A DNA stretch of 64,000 bases from Martinezella rhizogenes (GTDB lineage Bacteria; Pseudomonadota; Alphaproteobacteria; Rhizobiales; Rhizobiaceae), in contig JAAMEZ010000026.1 in assembly GCA_013322215.1 (NCBI GenBank), positions 62,001 to 126,000 of the forward strand, given 5' to 3'. A model generated the notes under the pieces. It was not told where the DNA came from. It worked only from the letters and a program-made list of their open reading frames with translations, and ran no database searches. The translations under genes were made by a program, and so were the position numbers. Shown one piece after another: positions 59,511 to 64,000 of this stretch; the first letter of the stretch is position 1; every line of letters starts with the position of its first letter.

Positions 59511-59522
59511 ATGTATATACAT
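59511..59522. promoter_or_regulatory. Probable HutC operator
   Basis: ATGTATATACAT is a perfect 12-bp palindrome in the 101-bp divergent region between hutF and hutI. Its TGTATATACA core fits the TGTATA-type sites bound by HutC proteins. One site could control both directions. Confidence 0.7.
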
Positions 59523-59552
59523 TATGAGCCAACGAGGAAAGGCGTAAAGCTG

Positions 59553-60809
59553 ATGGGTGGGAACAATTTTTCCGACGATAGCCAGGAAAATGGCGCGGCA
59601 AGCCGCGTGTGGCGCAATGTTCGCCTTGCGACCCTGAAAGAGGGCGAGGCCTGGCTCGGCACGATCGAGAAGGGTGCGATCCTGACCAGGGATGGCCGCA
59701 TTGTCTTTGCCGGCCACGAAGCCGATTTGCCTGATACCTCCGGTGCCGAAACGATCGATCTTAAGGGGCGCTGGGTGACGCCCGGTCTCGTCGATTGCCA
59801 TACGCATATCGTCTATGGCGGTAATCGCGCCCGCGAATTCGAGATGCGGCTGGAAGGGGCTAGCTACGAAGAAATCGCCCGCGCCGGCGGCGGCATCGTT
59901 TCCTCCGTCAACGCGACCCGTGCTCTCTCCGTCGATGAACTCGTTGCCGTCGCGTTGCCGCGGCTCGATACGCTGCTTTCCGAAGGCGTGACGACCATCG
60001 AAGTGAAGTCGGGCTATGGTCTGAGTATCGAATCCGAACTGAAGATGCTGCGCGCCGCCCGTAAGCTCGGCGAAGTTCGCCCGGTTCGCGTCGTCACCTC
60101 CTATCTCGGCGCCCATGCCACGCCGGCCGACTACAAGGGCCGCAACGGCGACTATATCACTGATGTCGTGCTGCCTGGCCTTAAGCAAGCTCATGCCGAA
60201 GGGCTCGTCGATGCGGTCGACGGCTTCTGCGAGGGCATTGCCTTTTCGACGGCGGAAATCGCTCGTGTTTTCGATCTCGCCAAGTCGCTCGGCATTCCGA
60301 TGAAATTGCATGCGGAACAGCTCTCCAATCTCGGCGGCGCGAAGCTTGCGGCATCCTATGGTGCACTTTCTGCCGATCACGTCGAATATCTGGATGAGGA
60401 TGGCGTCAAGGCAATGGCTGCTTCCGGCACCGTTGCCGTGCTGCTTCCCGGCGCCTTCTATGCCATTCATGAGAAGCAGAAGCCGCCGGTTCAGGCGCTG
60501 CGCGATGCCGGTGTGCCGATCGCGATCGCGACCGACTGCAACCCCGGCACGTCGCCGCTGACCTCGATGCTCCTCACCATGAACATGGCCGCGACCCTCT
60601 TTGGCCTGACGGTCGAGGAATGCATCGTCGGCGCGACGCGCGAAGGCGCGCGTGCTCTTGGGCTGCTCTCCGAAACGGGTACACTCGAGGCCGGCAAGTC
60701 CGCCGATTTTGCCATCTGGGATGTCGAAAGCCTGGCGGAGCTCGTCTACCGCATCGGCTTCAATCCCCTCCATGCCCATGTCTTCAAGGGAAAAAGGTTC
60801 AACCGATGA
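59553..60809 (+). CDS. hutI: Imidazolonepropionase
   Basis: A 418-residue amidohydrolase: His83 and His85 in [10 protein letters not shown], then [21 protein letters not shown] and TDCNPGTSP, all family motifs. HutI opens 4-imidazolone-5-propanoate to N-formiminoglutamate. The start at 59553 gives the normal length; GAGGAAAGG lies 10 bases upstream. Its end overlaps hutH by ATGA, so hutIHU is translated as a coupled operon. Confidence 0.95.
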   Translation: MGGNNFSDDSQENGAASRVWRNVRLATLKEGEAWLGTIEKGAILTRDGRIVFAGHEADLPDTSGAETIDLKGRWVTPGLVDCHTHIVYGGNRAREFEMRLEGASYEEIARAGGGIVSSVNATRALSVDELVAVALPRLDTLLSEGVTTIEVKSGYGLSIESELKMLRAARKLGEVRPVRVVTSYLGAHATPADYKGRNGDYITDVVLPGLKQAHAEGLVDAVDGFCEGIAFSTAEIARVFDLAKSLGIPMKLHAEQLSNLGGAKLAASYGALSADHVEYLDEDGVKAMAASGTVAVLLPGAFYAIHEKQKPPVQALRDAGVPIAIATDCNPGTSPLTSMLLTMNMAATLFGLTVEECIVGATREGARALGLLSETGTLEAGKSADFAIWDVESLAELVYRIGFNPLHAHVFKGKRFNR

Positions 60810-62341
60810 CCGTCGTTCTCCATCCCGGCTCCGTTTCGCTGCAGCAATTGGCGGCAATCTACTGGACCGGCGAGTCCGCCAAACTCGATGCCTCGTTCGA
60901 TGCCGGTATCGCCAAGGCGGCCGCCCGCATCGCTGAAATCGCGGCCGGCAACGCGCCGGTCTATGGAATCAATACCGGCTTCGGCAAACTTGCATCCATC
61001 AAGATCGACAGCGCCGATGTCGCGACGCTGCAGCGCAACCTCATTCTGTCGCATTGCTGCGGCGTCGGCCAGCCGCTGCCTGAAAACGTCGTTCGCTTGA
61101 TCATGTCGCTGAAGCTGGTTTCGCTCGGTCGCGGTGCGTCCGGCGTGCGGCTGGAACTGGTGCGGCTGATCGAAGGCATGCTTGAAAAGGGCGTTATTCC
61201 TCTCATTCCGGAAAAGGGTTCCGTCGGCGCATCGGGCGACCTTGCGCCGCTCGCGCATATGACCGCCGTGATGATGGGTCATGGCGAGGCCTTTTATGCC
61301 GGTGAGCGGCTTTCCGGCGCGGCAGCGCTCGAAAAGGCCGGCTTGAAGCCGGTCGTGCTCGCTGCCAAGGAAGGTCTGGCGCTGATCAACGGCACGCAGG
61401 TGTCGACCGGTCTTGCGCTTGCCGGCCTCTTCCGCGCCCATCGCGCCGCCCAGGCAGCTCTCATCACCGGCGCCATGTCGACGGATGCGGCCATGGGCTC
61501 TTCGGCGCCGTTCCATCCGGATATCCATACGCTGCGCGGCCATAAGGGCCAGATCGATACCGCTGCTGCCCTTCGTGGCCTGCTGGCGGGTTCCGTGATC
61601 CGCGAAAGCCATATCGAGGGCGACGAGCGCGTGCAGGACCCTTATTGCATCCGCTGCCAGCCGCAGGTGGATGGCGCCTGCCTCGACCTTCTGCGCTCCG
61701 TCGGCCGCACGCTCGAAATCGAAGCCAACGCCGTCACCGACAATCCGCTCGTGCTTTCGGACAATTCCGTCGTTTCCGGCGGCAATTTCCATGCCGAGCC
61801 GGTTGCTTTCGCTGCCGACCAGATCGCGATTGCGGTTTGCGAAATCGGTGCGATCGCCCAGCGGCGCATCGCGTTGCTCGTCGACCCGGCGCTCAGCTAT
61901 GGTCTGCCGGCCTTCCTCGCCAAGAAGCCGGGCCTGAACTCCGGTCTGATGATTGCCGAAGTAACCTCGGCGGCGCTCATGTCCGAAAACAAGCAGATGT
62001 CGCATCCGGCCTCCGTCGACTCGACGCCGACCTCGGCCAACCAGGAAGACCATGTGTCCATGGCCTGCCATGGCGCGCGTCGCCTGCTCGGGATGACCGA
62101 AAACCTCTTCGCCATCATCGGCATCGAAGCGTTGACGGCTGCCCAGGGTGTCGAGCTGCGTGCGCCGCTGACGACCAGCCCTGAACTGACGCTTGCCATT
62201 GCTGCCATTCGCGCCGCCGTGCCTTCGCTCGAAGAGGACCGCTACATGGCAAACGACCTGAAATCCGCCGCAGACCTCATTGCCTCCGGCGCCCTCAATG
62301 CCTCGATCTCAACCGACATCCTGCCCTCCTTGGAGATGTGA
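60806..62341 (+). CDS. hutH: Histidine ammonia-lyase
   Basis: A 511-residue lyase. Ala142-Ser143-Gly144 ([14 protein letters not shown]) is the triad that cyclises into the MIO electrophile, at the same numbers as in the Pseudomonas enzyme. It removes ammonia from L-histidine to give urocanate, the inducer of the pathway. The gene overlaps hutI (ATGA) and is one base away from hutU. Confidence 0.97.
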   Translation: MTVVLHPGSVSLQQLAAIYWTGESAKLDASFDAGIAKAAARIAEIAAGNAPVYGINTGFGKLASIKIDSADVATLQRNLILSHCCGVGQPLPENVVRLIMSLKLVSLGRGASGVRLELVRLIEGMLEKGVIPLIPEKGSVGASGDLAPLAHMTAVMMGHGEAFYAGERLSGAAALEKAGLKPVVLAAKEGLALINGTQVSTGLALAGLFRAHRAAQAALITGAMSTDAAMGSSAPFHPDIHTLRGHKGQIDTAAALRGLLAGSVIRESHIEGDERVQDPYCIRCQPQVDGACLDLLRSVGRTLEIEANAVTDNPLVLSDNSVVSGGNFHAEPVAFAADQIAIAVCEIGAIAQRRIALLVDPALSYGLPAFLAKKPGLNSGLMIAEVTSAALMSENKQMSHPASVDSTPTSANQEDHVSMACHGARRLLGMTENLFAIIGIEALTAAQGVELRAPLTTSPELTLAIAAIRAAVPSLEEDRYMANDLKSAADLIASGALNASISTDILPSLEM

Positions 62342-62342
62342 C

Positions 62343-64000
62343 ATGACCAACCCGCGCCATAATATCCGCGAAATCCGCGCGCCTCGCGGCCCGGAACTCA
62401 ACGCCAAGAGCTGGCTGACCGAAGCGCCGCTGCGCATGCTGATGAACAACCTCGACCCGGACGTTGCCGAAAACCCGAACGAGCTGGTCGTCTATGGCGG
62501 CATCGGCCGCGCTGCCCGCACCTGGGACGACTTCGACCGTATTGCCGCGACGCTGAAGACGCTCAACGAAGACGAGACGCTGCTCGTGCAGTCCGGCAAG
62601 CCGGTCGCCGTGTTTCGCACCCACAAGGATGCGCCGCGCGTTCTCATCGCCAATTCCAACCTCGTGCCGCATTGGGCAACCTGGGATCACTTCAACGAGC
62701 TCGATAAGAAGGGCCTTGCCATGTACGGCCAGATGACGGCCGGCTCGTGGATCTATATCGGCACGCAGGGCATCGTGCAGGGCACCTACGAGACCTTCGT
62801 CGAAGCCGGCCGCCAGCACTACAATGGCAACCTCAAGGGCAAGTGGATCCTGACCGGCGGCCTCGGCGGCATGGGCGGCGCACAGCCGCTGGCGGCCGTC
62901 ATGGCCGGTGCCTGCTGCCTTGCGGTCGAGAGCGACGAAACCCGCATCGATTTCCGCCTGCGCACCCGCTATGTCGACGAAAAGGCGTCGAGCCTCGATG
63001 AAGCGCTTGCCCTGATCGACAAGTGGACGAAGGCTGGTGAAGCCAAGTCCGTCGGTCTGCTCGGCAACGCCGCCGAAATCTTCCCGGAACTGGTGAAGCG
63101 CATGAAGGCTGGCGGCCCGCGTCCGGATATCGTCACCGACCAGACTTCCGCCCACGACCCGCTGAACGGCTACCTGCCGGCCGGCTGGACTGTGGCCGAA
63201 CACAGGGCCAAGCGCGAAAGCGATCCAAAGGCCGTCGAAGCTGCCGCTCGTGCCTCGATGAAGGTTCATGTCGAAGCCATGGTCGATTTCTGGAATGCCG
63301 GCGTGCCGACGCTCGACTACGGCAACAACATCCGCCAGGTCGCCAAGGACGAAGGCTTTGAAAATGCCTTCGCCTTCCCGGGCTTCGTGCCGGCCTATAT
63401 CCGTCCGCTGTTCTGCCGCGGCATCGGTCCCTTCCGTTGGGCTGCCCTTTCGGGCGATCCGGAGGATATCTACAAGACCGACGCCAAGGTGAAAGAACTC
63501 ACTCCCGGCAATACGCACCTGCACAACTGGCTCGACATGGCGCGCGAGCGCATCGCCTTTCAGGGTCTGCCGGCACGCATTTGCTGGGTTGGCCTCGGCG
63601 ATCGTCACCGCCTCGGTCTCGCCTTCAACGAAATGGTCAGGAACGGCGAGCTGAAGGCGCCTGTCGTCATCGGCCGCGACCATCTCGACTCCGGCTCGGT
63701 CGCCTCGCCGAACCGTGAAACGGAAGCGATGAAGGACGGCTCGGACGCCGTTTCCGACTGGCCGCTGCTCAATGCCCTGCTCAACACCGCATCGGGCGCC
63801 ACCTGGGTGTCGCTGCATCACGGCGGCGGCGTTGGCATGGGCTTTTCCCAGCACTCGGGCATGGTCATCTGCGCCGACGGCACCGATGATGCGGCCAAGC
63901 GTCTGGAGCGCGTGCTCTGGAACGACCCGGCAACCGGCGTCATGCGCCATGCCGATGCCGGCTACGACATCGCGCTTGACTGGGCCAAGCAGCAGGGCCT
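62343..64000 (+). CDS. hutU: Urocanate hydratase, C-terminus cut by the window edge
   Basis: The frame stays open to the last base: 552 codons, close to the full family length of about 557, so only a few residues are missing. NAD-binding motif [11 protein letters not shown] at about 180 and the conserved [11 protein letters not shown] and [15 protein letters not shown] segments are seen. HutU hydrates urocanate to imidazolonepropionate, feeding HutI. It is the third gene of the hutIHU operon. Confidence 0.96.
   Translation, partial: MTNPRHNIREIRAPRGPELNAKSWLTEAPLRMLMNNLDPDVAENPNELVVYGGIGRAARTWDDFDRIAATLKTLNEDETLLVQSGKPVAVFRTHKDAPRVLIANSNLVPHWATWDHFNELDKKGLAMYGQMTAGSWIYIGTQGIVQGTYETFVEAGRQHYNGNLKGKWILTGGLGGMGGAQPLAAVMAGACCLAVESDETRIDFRLRTRYVDEKASSLDEALALIDKWTKAGEAKSVGLLGNAAEIFPELVKRMKAGGPRPDIVTDQTSAHDPLNGYLPAGWTVAEHRAKRESDPKAVEAAARASMKVHVEAMVDFWNAGVPTLDYGNNIRQVAKDEGFENAFAFPGFVPAYIRPLFCRGIGPFRWAALSGDPEDIYKTDAKVKELTPGNTHLHNWLDMARERIAFQGLPARICWVGLGDRHRLGLAFNEMVRNGELKAPVVIGRDHLDSGSVASPNRETEAMKDGSDAVSDWPLLNALLNTASGATWVSLHHGGGVGMGFSQHSGMVICADGTDDAAKRLERVLWNDPATGVMRHADAGYDIALDWAKQQG

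Noticed and set aside
59448..60857. 469-codon open frame antisense to hutI
   Set aside because: Shadow of codon bias in hutI; no family motifs and it conflicts with the hut operon.

Overview
The window looks like chromosomal or chromid DNA from a member of the Rhizobiaceae (Rhizobium/Agrobacterium group). The reasons are the uniformly GC-rich coding with strong third-position bias, five copies of a RIME1-like intergenic element of about 100 bp, many tightly packed sugar ABC-transporter operons with Gfo/Idh/MocA oxidoreductases, an EF-P/EpmA/EpmB cluster, and an amino acid:[carrier protein] ligase gene of the type known from Bradyrhizobium and Agrobacterium. I see no rRNA, tRNA, CRISPR array, insertion sequence or prophage.

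Layout. 1-2.1 kb: the 5' end of a MoxR-like ATPase, then an SbmA/BacA-like ABC protein whose nucleotide-binding domain looks dead. 2.2-5.1 kb: efp, divergent from epmA-epmB, a self-contained EF-P beta-lysylation module. 5.4-11.3 kb: a five-gene operon with a free-standing carrier protein, an acyl-CoA dehydrogenase-like flavoprotein, an amino acid:[carrier protein] ligase, a DUF1839 protein with a possible Cys/His/Asp set, and a GH2 glycosidase. It has the parts of a small thiotemplate pathway of unknown product and is my main candidate for an undescribed system.

11.4-21.8 kb: a TetR-controlled sugar uptake and oxidation locus (SBP, two permeases, two Gfo/Idh oxidoreductases and an ATPase on one side; an enolase-superfamily protein and a further oxidoreductase on the other). 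Two matching 18-bp operators flank the tetR gene. 22-28.2 kb: a lytic-transglycosylase lipoprotein, then a LacI-controlled locus (DUF2264 family protein, 2-hydroxyacid dehydrogenase, and an orphan solute-binding protein paralogous to the one at 17 kb). 28.4-35.7 kb: a secreted acid phosphatase and a glpSTPQUV glycerol transporter without glpD, glpK or glpR beside it. 36.4-44.1 kb: a ROK-controlled sugar locus (ThuA-like protein, oxidoreductase, SBP, permeases, ATPase), with a RIME inserted before the ATPase gene.

44.1-56.7 kb: mixed functions. These are a DUF427 protein and a TetR regulator, an M23-family protein lacking a zinc ligand and carrying a Gly-Pro-Asn repeat tail, an Nramp transporter, a tryptophan-dioxygenase-family gene divergent from an Lrp regulator, a TetR regulator with an RND efflux pair whose operator resembles the AcrR box, and a small secreted protein. 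57-64 kb: a histidine utilisation cluster (hutC, hutF; divergent hutI-hutH-hutU), with hutU cut by the window end a few residues before its expected C-terminus. A 50-residue membrane protein lies just before hutC.

Gene starts were chosen by ribosome-binding site and family length, and several differ from the longest open frame.
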